From assembly GCF_000009905.1 (NCBI RefSeq), contig NC_006177.1, forward strand, positions 1,922,001-1,986,000: a stretch of 64,000 bases of DNA, given 5' to 3'. Positions 1-9,169 of the stretch are shown here, in pieces (positions within the stretch are counted from its first letter, which is position 1; each line of letters opens with the position of its first letter). The notes below the pieces were generated by a model that saw nothing but the letters and a program-made list of their open reading frames with translations, made no database searches and was not told where the DNA came from. The stretch is from Symbiobacterium thermophilum IAM 14863. GTDB lineage: Bacteria; Bacillota; Sulfobacillia; Symbiobacteriales; Symbiobacteriaceae. The translations under genes and the position numbers were made by a program.

Positions 1-107
1 ACGATCACCGCATCCGCGCCGGTCTCCTTCACCAGCGGGGTCAGCCGCCGCGCCACCACCTCCCGACCCACTCGACCGTATACGTCACCGAAGAACAAAA
101 TGCGCAA
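1..107 (-). CDS. ymdB: YmdB-type metallophosphoesterase, N-terminal fragment
   Basis: Only the first 35 codons are inside the window; the gene continues past its left edge. The visible peptide begins MRILFFGDVYGRVGRE, which is the metal-binding start (GDVxGxxGR) of the YmdB/TIGR00282 metallophosphoesterase family, enzymes that hydrolyse 2',3'-cyclic nucleotides and influence the sporulation/biofilm choice in Bacillus. The start is taken as TTG at 107 because a GGAGG lies nine bases upstream and the family N-terminus begins here. It follows rny and an unknown gene on the same strand; rny-ymdB adjacency is common in Bacillota. Family assignment is good, but it rests on a short stretch. Confidence 0.8.
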   Translation of the reverse strand, partial: MRILFFGDVYGRVGREVVARRLTPLVKETGADAVI

Positions 108-161
108 GGCGCCGCGCCTCCAGTCTATAGCCCGCTTTTCCCACCGTTTGGGATATGCTTT

Positions 162-167
162 ATTATA
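162..167 (-). promoter_or_regulatory. Candidate -10 box for ymdB
   Basis: A perfect TATAAT reads leftward 54 bases upstream of the ymdB start, in a locally AT-rich patch. No good -35 hexamer is seen 16 to 18 bases further upstream, so the site is tentative. It lies downstream of the hairpin that ends the preceding gene. Confidence 0.35.
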
Positions 168-299
168 CCCGACCCGGTGGTTCAGGGGTTGACTGGAATC
201 GCAAGGTGCGCTCACCAATCAATACGCATCCCGGTGCACAAAAGTTCGCAACTCCCATAAGAAAGTTATGGCTCCGCCCCCTACCACCGCCCGGGCGCG

Positions 300-341
300 C
301 AAAGGCCGGTCGGCGCCCTCCGTCTGAGGGGCCGACCGGCC
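300..341 (-). terminator. Terminator hairpin after the 171-aa gene
   Basis: A long stem pairs 304-314 with 331-341 and continues as 316-320 with 326-330 around a five-base loop. On the minus strand it is followed by TTTGCGCG, a weak U-tract. It sits about 20 bases past the stop of the unknown gene and would separate that gene from ymdB. Confidence 0.6.
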
Positions 342-359
342 GGTCGCGTTGGCTACCAT

Positions 360-875
360 TTACTTATGGAAGATCATCAGCCTGCCGTTTTCCCGAATGG
401 CGATCAGGTTGGGCTGCTGCCGCTGGTTGCTGAGCGAGGCCATGACCTCCTCGATCAGCTCGTCCTGGGCCATCAGCTCCTCCTCGCCGAAGTACTCCAT
501 AGGCTCGGTCAGGAGCCGCTGCTGGAACAGTGACCGCACGACCGCCACCACGGTGTAGAGCTCCTCGGGGCTGAGGCTGTGCACGTCCCGTTCGACGGCA
601 ATGGTGTTCAGCTCCCCGAACGCCGTGCGGCGCACCTCGATGAGGTCAGCCTCCCGCTGGTTCATCAGGTGGTAAACCTCCAGCGTCTCCCGGATGCGGC
701 CTGCTGCCGCCGAGAACTCCTCGTCCGTCAGCGGGCCCTTCACCAGGAAGGAGAGACGCAGGGCCTGGCGCCCCGGATCGTACCGCACCGTGGCGATTTC
801 GGGGTAGCGGATGGCGTAGCTGACGAGCAGCTGAATGGTGCGAGCCGAGGGCTCGTCGCCCCTGCGCTTGTTCAC
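360..875 (-). CDS. Hypothetical protein between rny and ymdB
   Basis: A 171-residue soluble protein that I do not recognise. It begins with GTG, nine bases after a GGAGG. The sequence is rich in charged residues, has no signal peptide or membrane segment, and looks mainly alpha-helical, with an acidic stretch (EEELMAQDELIEEVM) before a C-terminal segment ending in NGRLMIFHK that looks like a short beta hairpin. It lies between rny and ymdB, both linked to RNA turnover, so a role there is possible but is only a neighbourhood guess. Codon use matches the neighbours and the frame is clean, so it is very likely a real gene. Confidence 0.7.
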   Translation of the reverse strand: MNKRRGDEPSARTIQLLVSYAIRYPEIATVRYDPGRQALRLSFLVKGPLTDEEFSAAAGRIRETLEVYHLMNQREADLIEVRRTAFGELNTIAVERDVHSLSPEELYTVVAVVRSLFQQRLLTEPMEYFGEEELMAQDELIEEVMASLSNQRQQPNLIAIRENGRLMIFHK

Positions 876-937
876 CCCATCATGCCTCCTTCACTGGGGA
901 AGCGATGTTCCCCGCACAAGCTCCCGCCCGAGCGACG

Positions 938-971
938 CTGCGCCGACAGCTCAGGACGAGTGTCGGCGCAG
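938..971 (-). terminator. Stem-loop between rny and the next gene
   Basis: A perfect 11-bp stem (938-948 with 961-971) with a 12-base loop lies in the 146-bp gap after rny. No U-tract follows on the minus strand, so it may be a weak terminator, an mRNA 3'-end stabiliser or a processing site rather than a full intrinsic terminator. Confidence 0.45.
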
Positions 972-1021
972 TGTGCGCTCTGTTCTTATGACGTCTGCGC
1001 CGGGAGAAAAGTTCGCCTGCG

Positions 1022-2575
1022 TCAGCGGGCGTACTCCACCGCGCGCGTCTCCCGCACGACGACCACCCGGATCTGTCCCGGGTACTCCAGCTCTTCCTCG
1101 ATCTTGCGCGCGATCTCCTTGGTCAGCTTCAGCGCGGCGTAGTCGTCGATCTTCTCCGGCTTCACCATGACCCGGATCTCGCGCCCGGCCTGGATCGCGT
1201 AGGACTTGTCGACGCCGTCGAAGCTGTCCGCCAGGGCCTCCAGCTTCTCCAGCCGCTTGATGTACGTCTCCAGGGTCTCCCGCCGTGCTCCGGGCCGTGC
1301 GGCCGAGATGGCGTCCGCCGCGGCCACCAGATGCGCCTCCACCGAGCGGGGCTCGACGTCGCCGTGGTGGCACTCCATGGCGTGGATCACGTCGGGATGC
1401 TCCTTGTACCGCCGCAGCAGGCTCACGCCGATGGCCACGTGGGAGCCCTCGATCTCGTGGTCCACCGCCTTGCCGATGTCATGCAGCAACCCGGCCCGCT
1501 TGGCCACCTCCACGTTGACACCCAGCTCGGCGGCCATGATGCCGGCGAGATGCGCGACCTCGATGGAGTGCTTCAGCACGTTCTGTCCGTACGACGTGCG
1601 GAACTTCAGGCGCCCCAGCAGCTTCACCAGCTCCGGGTGCAGGTTGTGGATGCCCAGCTCGAAGCAGGCGGCGTCACCCTCCTCGCGGATCCGGGCCTCC
1701 ACCTCCTTCTGCGCCTTCTCCACCATCTCCTCGATCCGGGCCGGGTGGATGCGGCCGTCCTGGATCAGCTTCTGCAGCGCGATCTTGGCGACCTCACGCC
1801 GCACCGGATCGAACGCCGAAAGCACCACCGCTTCGGGAGTATCGTCGATGATGAGATCCACGCCGGTGAGCGTCTCCAGTGTACGGATGTTCCGCCCTTC
1901 CCGGCCGATGATCCTGCCCTTCATCTCGTCGTTGGGCAGGGAAACCACCGTGACGGTCAGCTCCGAGGAGTGATCCGCGGCCACCCGCTGCACGGCCAGA
2001 CCCACCAGTTCCCGGGCGCGCTTCTCGGCATTCTCCCGGGCCTCGGCGTCGATCTCCCGGATCAGCTTGGCGGCATCCGCGCGGGCCTCCTGCTCCACCT
2101 GCTTCAGGAACAGCTCCCGCGCCTCCTCCATCGTGAGCTGGGAGATGCGCTCGAGCTCGGCCATCTGCTTGTTGACCAGCTCCTGTGCCTGCTGGTTCTT
2201 GCGGTCGAGCTCCCGCTCCTTCCGGCTGAGGGTCTCTTCCTTCCGCTCCAGCTGCTCCACCTTGCGGTCGAGCTGCTCTTCCTTCTGCAGCACCCGGCGC
2301 TCCAGCCGCTGGAGCTCCGCGCGCCGCTCCTTCAGCTCCCGCTCGGCCTCGGTGCGCAGCCGGTGCACCTCTTCCTTGGCCTCGAGGATCGCTTCCTTCT
2401 TCTTAGCCTCCGCCTCCCGCAGGGCCTCGTCGACGATGTGGCGTGCCCGCGCCTCGGCGGAGTTCAGCTTCTTCCGGGACTCGCGCTCGAACCAGTAGTA
2501 CCCGCCGGCCACACCGGCCGCACCACCGAGGATCAGCGCGATGACGGCAACGATCACATAGAGAATTGCCTTCAC
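1022..2575 (-). CDS. rny: Ribonuclease Y
   Basis: RNase Y is a membrane-anchored endoribonuclease that initiates mRNA decay. The 517-residue product has an N-terminal membrane segment (residues about 4-28), a long charged coiled coil (about 30-190), a KH RNA-binding domain with the [12 protein letters not shown] motif at about 220-231, and an HD domain whose HDIGK metal-binding motif is at about 365-369. Length is typical (B. subtilis 520). The start is uncertain. The GTG at 2575 overlaps the strong AGGAGG (2575-2580), so that Shine-Dalgarno cannot serve it; an in-frame ATT at 2566 lies eight bases from it and is the best placed codon. A promoter and a terminator-bearing leader lie upstream. 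Confidence 0.97.
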   Translation of the reverse strand: MKAILYVIVAVIALILGGAAGVAGGYYWFERESRKKLNSAEARARHIVDEALREAEAKKKEAILEAKEEVHRLRTEAERELKERRAELQRLERRVLQKEEQLDRKVEQLERKEETLSRKERELDRKNQQAQELVNKQMAELERISQLTMEEARELFLKQVEQEARADAAKLIREIDAEARENAEKRARELVGLAVQRVAADHSSELTVTVVSLPNDEMKGRIIGREGRNIRTLETLTGVDLIIDDTPEAVVLSAFDPVRREVAKIALQKLIQDGRIHPARIEEMVEKAQKEVEARIREEGDAACFELGIHNLHPELVKLLGRLKFRTSYGQNVLKHSIEVAHLAGIMAAELGVNVEVAKRAGLLHDIGKAVDHEIEGSHVAIGVSLLRRYKEHPDVIHAMECHHGDVEPRSVEAHLVAAADAISAARPGARRETLETYIKRLEKLEALADSFDGVDKSYAIQAGREIRVMVKPEKIDDYAALKLTKEIARKIEEELEYPGQIRVVVVRETRAVEYAR

Positions 2576-2616
2576 CTCCTGTCCGCATGAAAGTGATCAA
2601 GTCGCACAATCGAGGG

Positions 2617-2646
2617 AAAAGAAAAACGGACCACAAGCCGGTCCGT
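2617..2646 (-). terminator. Intrinsic terminator inside the rny leader
   Basis: A 7-bp stem (2626-2632 with 2640-2646) with a 7-base loop is followed on the minus strand by TTTTTCTTTTCCC, a good U-tract. It lies between the rny promoter (2870-2898) and the rny ribosome-binding site, so it would act as an attenuator of rny rather than as the end of the gene at 2917. Confidence 0.75.
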
Positions 2647-2862
2647 ACTCCGTGCTCGCCATATGGGTACACACGCCGCCCTCGCGGCCGGCGCGCGGGT
2701 TGTCGACCAGATCGGTTTTGCCAGTCGTGATAAACCCCAAGGCGAAATGACCTTAGGAGAAACTTCTATAGCAAAACACGGGGCGTCTGCCCGTGGTTAC
2801 CAGCTGAACCGGGTAACGGCACATCCATCGCACAACCAATGGCTCGCACAAAGTGGCGGACC
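2647..2862 (-). promoter_or_regulatory. Structured 5' leader of rny, candidate cis-regulator
   Basis: The leader from the predicted start near 2862 to the terminator is about 215 nt and contains no convincing gene. It is less GC-rich than its surroundings and can form several stems, for example GTTACC with GGTAAC (ten-base loop), followed at once by CACGGG with CCCGTG. I do not recognise a known riboswitch class in it. Its arrangement (promoter, structured region, intrinsic terminator, ribosome-binding site) is that of a transcription-attenuation leader. Confidence 0.5.
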
Positions 2863-2869
2863 TCTTTTC

Positions 2870-2898
2870 ATGATAACCCGCCACGCGCTTTCTGTCAA
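2870..2898 (-). promoter_or_regulatory. Sigma-A promoter of rny
   Basis: TTGACA (2893-2898) and TATCAT (2870-2875) are separated by exactly 17 bases on the minus strand, just past the stop of the preceding gene. This is one of the best vegetative promoters in the window and implies a 5' leader of about 290 nt for rny. Confidence 0.8.
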
Positions 2899-2916
2899 GG
2901 TTAAGAGAATTGCGTA

Positions 2917-3669
2917 TTAACCCATGTGCATGTCCGGTTCCCGCGACGCCAGCAGCAGCCAGGTGGCCAGCCCCACCGTCCCCCGGCCGTCCGGGCGCGC
3001 CTGTCCGAGGCCCAGCAGGTAAGGGCCCAGGTCAAAGTGCCACGTGGTGTTGATCTGCAGCAACAACCTGGCCACCTGCCCGTAACGCGGCCGGCTCTCC
3101 CGGCTCAGGCCCGAGAGCAGCCGGAAGGTGACCACCGCCTCCTCGTAAAGCCGCGCCAGCGTCCGGGCCACGGCCCGCTGGACGGCCTCCTCCAGCCCCA
3201 TGGTGGACAGCTTCAGGTCCAGCCGCTCGTACAGCAGGTGCCAGTGGCGGTACCGCCCGTCCAGTTTCGCCTCCTCCTCGGGGGAGAGCGCCCCGTTCGG
3301 CTCCGCCTCGACCTCCTCCCGTGCCGCGAGGGTCGACGGCTCCAGATCCAGGCTGTCCAGCAGCCGGTTGGTCGCGGCCGCCGTCTCCCGGGCCCAGGAC
3401 TCGGCGCTGTTGGCCCACCGCAGCAGGGCCAGCGCGTGGCGACGCCAGCCCGCCCGATCGCCATCGGCCACCTCCAGGAGGCTGTCCACCAGCTTCACCA
3501 GATCCGCGCAGAGGAGCTGGAGCGCCGCGAGATCGTACGCGGCGAGGTACGCCGCGTCGGGCTCCAGCCCCGCCTGCACGAGCCGCTGCCAGAGGCCCTG
3601 GCCCAGCGTCGCGGCCGACGTGGTGCGGTGGATGCGCGCCTCCGTTTCCTCCCACCAGTGCAACGCCAT
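2917..3669 (-). CDS. Hypothetical helical protein
   Basis: A 250-residue protein that I do not recognise. It is Leu/Ala/Arg-rich and predicted almost wholly helical, with no signal peptide and no clear membrane segment. It starts 31 bp after the 115-aa gene and is probably the last gene of a unit with that gene and the UgpC-type ATPase, because the rny promoter begins just after its stop. The ATG at 3669 is only three bases from a GGAGGAGG, so initiation at the TTG two codons later is also possible. No function is proposed. Confidence 0.65.
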   Translation of the reverse strand: MALHWWEETEARIHRTTSAATLGQGLWQRLVQAGLEPDAAYLAAYDLAALQLLCADLVKLVDSLLEVADGDRAGWRRHALALLRWANSAESWARETAAATNRLLDSLDLEPSTLAAREEVEAEPNGALSPEEEAKLDGRYRHWHLLYERLDLKLSTMGLEEAVQRAVARTLARLYEEAVVTFRLLSGLSRESRPRYGQVARLLLQINTTWHFDLGPYLLGLGQARPDGRGTVGLATWLLLASREPDMHMG

Positions 3670-3700
3670 CCTCCTCCCGCGAGCCGGACGGCCCCCCGGC

Positions 3701-4048
3701 TCAGAGCTGCCTGAGCCGGGCGGCCACCTCCTCCAGCAGGTAGTCCACAGCCTCCTCCAGCTCGTCCTTGTCGGCCTCGTACGTGCTGATCTCCGCCACC
3801 GTGCCGCGGTGCAGGTGGACGGTCAGCAGCGAACCCTTGGGGAACTGGAAGCACCACATCGCGTGCTCGTTGGGACCGTGGTGTGCGCTGGGCACGCCCA
3901 GCATCACGCGGATGATCAGCCGCACGCTGCGCTCCCGACCGCGGGTGAGGTGCAGCCAGTCCTCCTTCCGGTAGGTGAGCGGCTTGCACTTGGAGAGGTG
4001 GTTGCCGAACACCTTGTGGTGGATGAACGTTTGCAGGGTATAGGCCAA
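3701..4048 (-). CDS. Hypothetical 115-aa protein
   Basis: Unrecognised small cytoplasmic protein. It starts with TTG, seven bases after a GAGGAGGT. The N-terminal part is basic and contains a Cys (HLSKCKPL); the middle has MLGVPSAHHGPNEHAMWCFQ, rich in His, Cys and Trp, and the C-terminus is an acidic helix (EADKDELEEAVDYLLEEVAARL). It begins 22 bp after the UgpC-type ATPase gene and is probably co-transcribed with it. The His/Cys content could suggest metal or cofactor binding, but no standard motif is complete. Confidence 0.65.
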   Translation of the reverse strand: MAYTLQTFIHHKVFGNHLSKCKPLTYRKEDWLHLTRGRERSVRLIIRVMLGVPSAHHGPNEHAMWCFQFPKGSLLTVHLHRGTVAEISTYEADKDELEEAVDYLLEEVAARLRQL

Positions 4049-4070
4049 ACGTGTTACCTCCTCGGTGCGC

Positions 4071-5165
<1,095 letters not shown>

Positions 5166-5370
5166 GGAAATCGCTCACTCCTTTGGCCCCCTGAGCCCTG
5201 GCGTATTCGGGGCGGGGCGGACCCGGCCCACCCACCGGCCGCAGCGCCGGCCCGGCGGGATTTTCCCCTCGGGAGAACGCCGCCCTGACCTTCAGACACA
5301 GGAAGGCGCTCCCCTTACCACATTTCGGAGAGAGCCCTGCCTTTTCCTCTTCTGTCCTCGCGTCCGTCCC

Positions 5371-6354
5371 CTACCTGCGGCCCGCGCGGCGGGGCCTGCC
5401 GCCCAGCCTGAGCCCGGCCGCCCGGTACAGGTCCGCTACCTCCTGGTCGGTCAGGTAACGCCACTCGCCCACGGAAAGGTCGCCGAGCTTCAGCGGCCCC
5501 AGGGTCGTCCGGCGCAGGTGGATCACCTCGTGCCCCAGCGCCGCGAACATGCGCCGCACCTGCCGGTTGCGCCCCTCGTGGATGCGCACCGACAGGGTCG
5601 CGCTGTTGGGCGGGCGCACGTCCAGCATCTTTACCTCGGCCGGAGCCGTCGGGCCGTCCTCCAGCTCGATTCCCTCCTGCAGGGCCCGCAGCTTCGCCGG
5701 ACCGGGCACGCCGCGCACCTTGACGATGTAAGTCTTCTTCACCATGCGGGACGGGTGCATCAGGCCGTGGGCCAGGTCGCCATCGTTGGTGAGGAGCAGC
5801 AGCCCCTCCGTGTCAAAGTCGAGCCGGCCGACCGGATAGACCCGCTGGGCCACCTCGTCGCCCAGCAGGTCGATCACCTTGGGCCGCCCCTGGGGGTCGT
5901 AGAGCGTCGACACGTAGCCCTTCGGCTTGTTCAGCATCACGTACACCTTGGTCTCGGGCGTGCCGAGCGGGCGGCCGTCCACCTCGATCACGTCCTTGCC
6001 GGGGACCACCTTCGTGCCCAGCTGCGTGACGACCTGGCCGTTGACCGTCACCCGACCGGCCTGGATCAGGGCCTCACAGTGGCGGCGCGAAGCCACGCCG
6101 GCCCGGGCCATCACCTTCTGCAGCCGCTCGGCCACCTCGGCCTCGGCGGCGGTGAGCCGGCGGCCTCCGGCGGCCTTGCGGCCCCCGCCGGCCTCGTGCT
6201 TCGACTTGCGCGGGCTGCGCCGTCCTGTCAGGCCGCGCTCCAGCCGATAACGCAGCTGCTCGTCCACCGAGGTAAAGCCACCGCCGCCTGCGGCCCTGCC
6301 GGCCCGCCTCCCGGCGGCGCCCTGCCGCCCAGGTCTACGGGGTTGATCTGCCAT
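5371..6354 (-). CDS. rluB: rRNA pseudouridine synthase, RluB family
   Basis: Converts a uridine of 23S rRNA to pseudouridine. An N-terminal S4 RNA-binding domain (LQKVMARAGVASRRHCEALI) is followed by the synthase domain with MLNKPKGYVST and the [18 protein letters not shown] motif GRLDFDTEGLLLLTNDG. The start is set at the ATG at 6354, six bases after GGTGAGGTG; a GTG three codons earlier would overlap that site. The first 70 residues before the S4 domain are an Arg/Gly/Ala-rich, probably disordered basic extension. The start is divergent from the plus-strand gene at 6453. Confidence 0.93.
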   Translation of the reverse strand: MADQPRRPGRQGAAGRRAGRAAGGGGFTSVDEQLRYRLERGLTGRRSPRKSKHEAGGGRKAAGGRRLTAAEAEVAERLQKVMARAGVASRRHCEALIQAGRVTVNGQVVTQLGTKVVPGKDVIEVDGRPLGTPETKVYVMLNKPKGYVSTLYDPQGRPKVIDLLGDEVAQRVYPVGRLDFDTEGLLLLTNDGDLAHGLMHPSRMVKKTYIVKVRGVPGPAKLRALQEGIELEDGPTAPAEVKMLDVRPPNSATLSVRIHEGRNRQVRRMFAALGHEVIHLRRTTLGPLKLGDLSVGEWRYLTDQEVADLYRAAGLRLGGRPRRAGRR

Positions 6355-6452
6355 CGGATACACCTCACCATGCTCTGCTGCGGGTCATAGGATGGGGTGC
6401 TTCGTGAGGATGGCGGCCGCGGTTCCGCCGTTTCCAGGGAGGGAAGCCTGCC

Positions 6453-6911
6453 GTGAAACTCGGGATGGAACTCGTCGCGCGCCATCCGCTGCCGCTCAGT
6501 CTCGGGACGTTCTTCGAGACCTGGATCGCCACCGCTGCCGGCAGCGCCCGCCGCTCCCTGGGGCGGGACGAGTATCACCTGCGCATCCACGTCGACACCG
6601 GGGCCAGGCTGGCCGCCACCGGGCGCACGCACGTCTGCCAGGTCGACCTGGAGGCCGCGGGCCTCGGGCGCAACGGCGCCCGACCGGCGCTCCTCACCCC
6701 GGTGGACGTGCCGGATGGCAGCCCCGTCATCTGGGGCATCCGCACCAACCGCTTCCTCGACGTCGCCGACCTGATCGCCTCAGCCGGCGCCCGCCTGCTG
6801 CGGGAGGGGAGCGAGCCGGCGCCGTTCGCCCTCGACGACCCGCGGGTGCGCCTGGAGTGCGTCGCACCCGGGCGTTACATCGTCGACATCACCCGGCTGC
6901 TGGCCGACTGA
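6453..6911 (+). CDS. Hypothetical 152-aa protein
   Basis: Unrecognised protein of 152 residues, starting with GTG eight bases after AGGGAGGGA. It has no signal peptide or clear membrane helix and looks like a mixed alpha/beta cytoplasmic protein (YHLRIHVDTGARLAA, VRLECVAPGRYIVDITRLL). It is a single plus-strand gene between divergent rluB and convergent ridA, so it has its own promoter. No function is proposed. Confidence 0.6.
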   Translation: MKLGMELVARHPLPLSLGTFFETWIATAAGSARRSLGRDEYHLRIHVDTGARLAATGRTHVCQVDLEAAGLGRNGARPALLTPVDVPDGSPVIWGIRTNRFLDVADLIASAGARLLREGSEPAPFALDDPRVRLECVAPGRYIVDITRLLAD

Positions 6912-6912
6912 G

Positions 6913-6940
6913 CAAAGAACAGGCTGCTCCGCGCAGCCTG
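6913..6940 (-). terminator. Terminator between ridA and the 152-aa gene
   Basis: A perfect 8-bp stem (6920-6927 with 6933-6940) with a 5-base loop lies between convergent genes. On the minus strand it is followed by GTTCTTTGC, so it mainly serves ridA, but it may work in both directions. Confidence 0.55.
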
Positions 6941-6958
6941 CCCTCGGCCTTACATCGC

Positions 6959-7420
6959 CTATTCGGAGATGCGGGCGATCACCTCGACCTCCACCGCGGT
7001 GTCCATGGGCAGCTCCGACACGCCCACGGCGGACCGGGCGTGGAGGCCGGCTTCGCCGAAGACCTGCTGGTACAGCTCCGATGCGCCGTTGGCCACTGCC
7101 GGCTGCCCCGTGAAGCCGTCGGCGCTGTTGACGAACACGACCACCTTGACGATCTGGGCCACCTTGTCCAGCGACCCCACCGCGGACTTCAGCACCGCAA
7201 GGGTGTTGATGGCGCACAGCCGGGCCGCCTGGTACCCCTCCTCGGCGGTCAGGTCGCGGCCCACCTTGCCCTTGTACTTCAGCTGGCCGCCCTCCACCGC
7301 GATCTGGCCGCTGGTGAAGACCAGGTCACCGCTGCGGACGAAGGGGACGTAGGCCGCCACCGGCTTCGGCGCCTCCGGGATGGTGATGCCCAGTTCCTGC
7401 AACCGTTGTTCGACACTCAT
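6959..7420 (-). CDS. ridA: RidA family enamine/imine deaminase
   Basis: RidA/YjgF proteins are small trimeric enzymes that hydrolyse reactive enamines and imines formed by pyridoxal-phosphate enzymes. The 153-residue product has the family pattern: VPFVRSGDLVFTSGQI, the long helix with NTLAVLKSAVGSLDKVAQIVKVVVFVNS, and the C-terminal ELPMDTAVEVEVIARI strand. It belongs to the longer YjgF subgroup that has an N-terminal helix (RLQELGITIPEAPKPVAAYVP). The canonical active-site Arg/Glu pair of the short RidA group is not obvious, so the exact substrate is uncertain. It lies just downstream of spmB on the same strand. Confidence 0.88.
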   Translation of the reverse strand: MSVEQRLQELGITIPEAPKPVAAYVPFVRSGDLVFTSGQIAVEGGQLKYKGKVGRDLTAEEGYQAARLCAINTLAVLKSAVGSLDKVAQIVKVVVFVNSADGFTGQPAVANGASELYQQVFGEAGLHARSAVGVSELPMDTAVEVEVIARISE

Positions 7421-7473
7421 GTGCGGCGTATGCCTCCTCCCTGGGTTCGGTCCGCTCTATTTTTACCATAAGG

Positions 7474-8004
7474 TCACCGAAAAAACCACTGGCACACGTA
7501 AAGTGCGGCCAAAAATCCGACCAGGTCTGCCGTCAGGCCGACCGCGGCGCTGTACCGCACCCGCCGGATGCCCACCGAGCCGAAGTAGACCGTGAGGACG
7601 TAGAAGGTGGTATCCGTCGATCCCTGCATGATCGAGGCCAGCCGGCCGATGAACGAGTCCGGACCGTGGGTCTTCAGCAGATCGGCGGTCACCGCCAGCG
7701 CGCCGGCCCCGGAGAGCGGCCGCACGATCATCAGCGGGAGCACCTCGGGCGGAAATCCCAGCGCGCCCGTGACGCCGCTGAGGGCCGAAGCGAGCAGCTC
7801 CATCGCACCGGAAGCGCGGAAGATGGAGAGGGCGGTCAGCATCCCCACCAGGAACGGGATGATCTTGACCGCGATCTCCAGCCCCTCCTCCGCGCCTTCG
7901 ACGAAGGCCTCGTACACCGGCACGCGGCGGATGGCCCCCCACAGCGGGATCAGCGCGAGCATGCCCGGCACGGCCCAGAGCGAAAGCCCGTCCAAGAGCG
8001 ACAT
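7474..8004 (-). CDS. spmB: Spore maturation protein B
   Basis: SpmA and SpmB are membrane proteins of the nucleoside transporter/nucleoside-recognition (Gate) family, needed in Bacillus and Clostridium for full dehydration of the spore core. This 176-residue product has several hydrophobic segments and the conserved GAGALAVTADLLKTHGPDSFIGRLASIMQGSTDTTFYV region split by polar residues. Length matches B. subtilis SpmB (178). The ATG at 8004 has a GGGAGGTAGGCGGG ribosome site just upstream; the open frame continues upstream inside spmA, but that is the shadow of spmA. It starts five bases after the spmA stop. Confidence 0.93.
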   Translation of the reverse strand: MSLLDGLSLWAVPGMLALIPLWGAIRRVPVYEAFVEGAEEGLEIAVKIIPFLVGMLTALSIFRASGAMELLASALSGVTGALGFPPEVLPLMIVRPLSGAGALAVTADLLKTHGPDSFIGRLASIMQGSTDTTFYVLTVYFGSVGIRRVRYSAAVGLTADLVGFLAALYVCQWFFR

Positions 8005-8009
8005 CCCGC

Positions 8010-8600
8010 CTACCTCCCCCGTGCCCGGAGCGACATGCGCACCGCCCAGTCCAGCCCGATGGAGAAGACGCCGGCCACCGCCGAGGCGACCAGCGTGGCC
8101 GCCACGGTCTCCGCCGGATTCACCGATCCGTAGGTCGCCCGCAGGGCGATGACCGTGCCCGGCACCAGCGTGATGGACGCGGTGTTGAGCGCCAGGAACG
8201 TGCACATCGCCTCGGAGGCCGTTTCCTTTTCCGGGTTCAGCTCCTGCAGCTCCTGCATCGCCTTCAGGCCGAAGGGGGTCGCAGCGGAACCCAGCCCCAG
8301 CATGTTGGCCGAGATGTTCATCAACATGGCCCCGACCGCGGGGTGGTCCCGGGGCACGGAGGGGAAGAGCCAGCCCACCACGGGCCGCAGCAGCGCCGCC
8401 AGCCCCTCCATGAGCCCGCTCCGCTCTGCGATCTTCATGATGCCCATCCACAGGGCCATGGTCCCGGCGAGGCCGATGGCGGTCTCGATGGCCAGCTTTC
8501 CGCCGGAGAACGCCGCGTCGGTCACCTCCGCGGCCCGACCCGTGGCGCCGGCCACAGCGACCCCGACCAGGATGAGCCCCAGCCAGATCATGTTCAGCAT
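8010..8600 (-). CDS. spmA: Spore maturation protein A
   Basis: Membrane partner of SpmB in spore core dehydration. The ATG at 8600 is chosen because GGGGGGTG lies six bases upstream and the resulting length of 196 residues equals that of B. subtilis SpmA; a GTG three codons earlier is possible. The product has the Gate-domain motif ISANMLGLGSAATPFGLKAM and several membrane helices, with the conserved FLALNTASITLVPGT segment. spmA-spmB form a tight two-gene operon after the darA terminator. Confidence 0.94.
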   Translation of the reverse strand: MLNMIWLGLILVGVAVAGATGRAAEVTDAAFSGGKLAIETAIGLAGTMALWMGIMKIAERSGLMEGLAALLRPVVGWLFPSVPRDHPAVGAMLMNISANMLGLGSAATPFGLKAMQELQELNPEKETASEAMCTFLALNTASITLVPGTVIALRATYGSVNPAETVAATLVASAVAGVFSIGLDWAVRMSLRARGR

Positions 8601-8673
8601 GCGCTGCACCCCCCGCCCGCGATGGATATGCCGGGTGGGACAAATTCAGCCCTCGTCCGCGGACAAGGCGCGG

Positions 8674-8706
8674 AAAAGGGGCGCCCCCGCCGTCCGGGGA
8701 CGCCCC
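8674..8706 (-). terminator. Terminator of darA
   Basis: A GC-rich hairpin (8678-8683 with 8701-8706, extended inward by further G-C pairs) is followed on the minus strand by TTTTCC. It separates darA from spmA. Confidence 0.7.
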
Positions 8707-8722
8707 GCCGTCTGCAGCGAAG

Positions 8723-9019
8723 CTACACCTTCAGCATCCGCTCCACGCCCAGGATGAAGACCGTCGCGCTCGACTGGGGCGCCGTCTTGCCCCCCTTCAG
8801 ACTCCCCTGGCCCACCTGTGCGCCGGGACATGCGCCGCGGATGGCGTCGAGCGCCTCCTCCAGCTGATCATCCCGGACGCCGATGAGGAAGGTGGTGTTG
8901 CCGGCCTTCAGAAAGCCTCCCGTGGAAGACAGCTTGGTCGCCCCCAACCCCTTCCGGGTCAGCGCATCCGTCAGCGGCCCGGCGTACTCGTCGCGCACCA
9001 CGGCTACGATCATCTTCAC
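8723..9019 (-). CDS. darA: Cyclic-di-AMP receptor DarA (PII-like)
   Basis: DarA/PstA is a trimeric PII-like protein that binds cyclic di-AMP. The product begins MKMIVAVVRDE, almost identical to B. subtilis MKLIVAVVQD, and has the diagnostic TKLSSTGGFLKAGNTTFLIGV segment that forms the nucleotide pocket. The start is GTG at 9019, nine bases from an AGGAGG; the ATG two codons later is too far from it and would lose the conserved N-terminus. At 98 residues it is about ten shorter than the Bacillus protein, with a shorter B-loop. It is divergent from the polysaccharide deacetylase gene. Confidence 0.93.
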   Translation of the reverse strand: MKMIVAVVRDEYAGPLTDALTRKGLGATKLSSTGGFLKAGNTTFLIGVRDDQLEEALDAIRGACPGAQVGQGSLKGGKTAPQSSATVFILGVERMLKV

Positions 9020-9169
9020 GAAGCGATCCCTCCTGATGACCCTGCTCGGGCAAGACACCTTTCGGCACGCCACCCCGGTTTCCCTGCGCCCCGCGCCCGG
9101 TTTGACAGCCGCATAGCGCGGCCGCGGTGGACATACCGTGAAGCGAAGGCAGACGAGGGGTGGTTGGTC

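Noticed and set aside
2663-2920. 85-aa plus-strand frame opposite the rny leader
   Set aside because: No ribosome site and composition unlike a protein. It overlaps the promoter and leader signals on the other strand.
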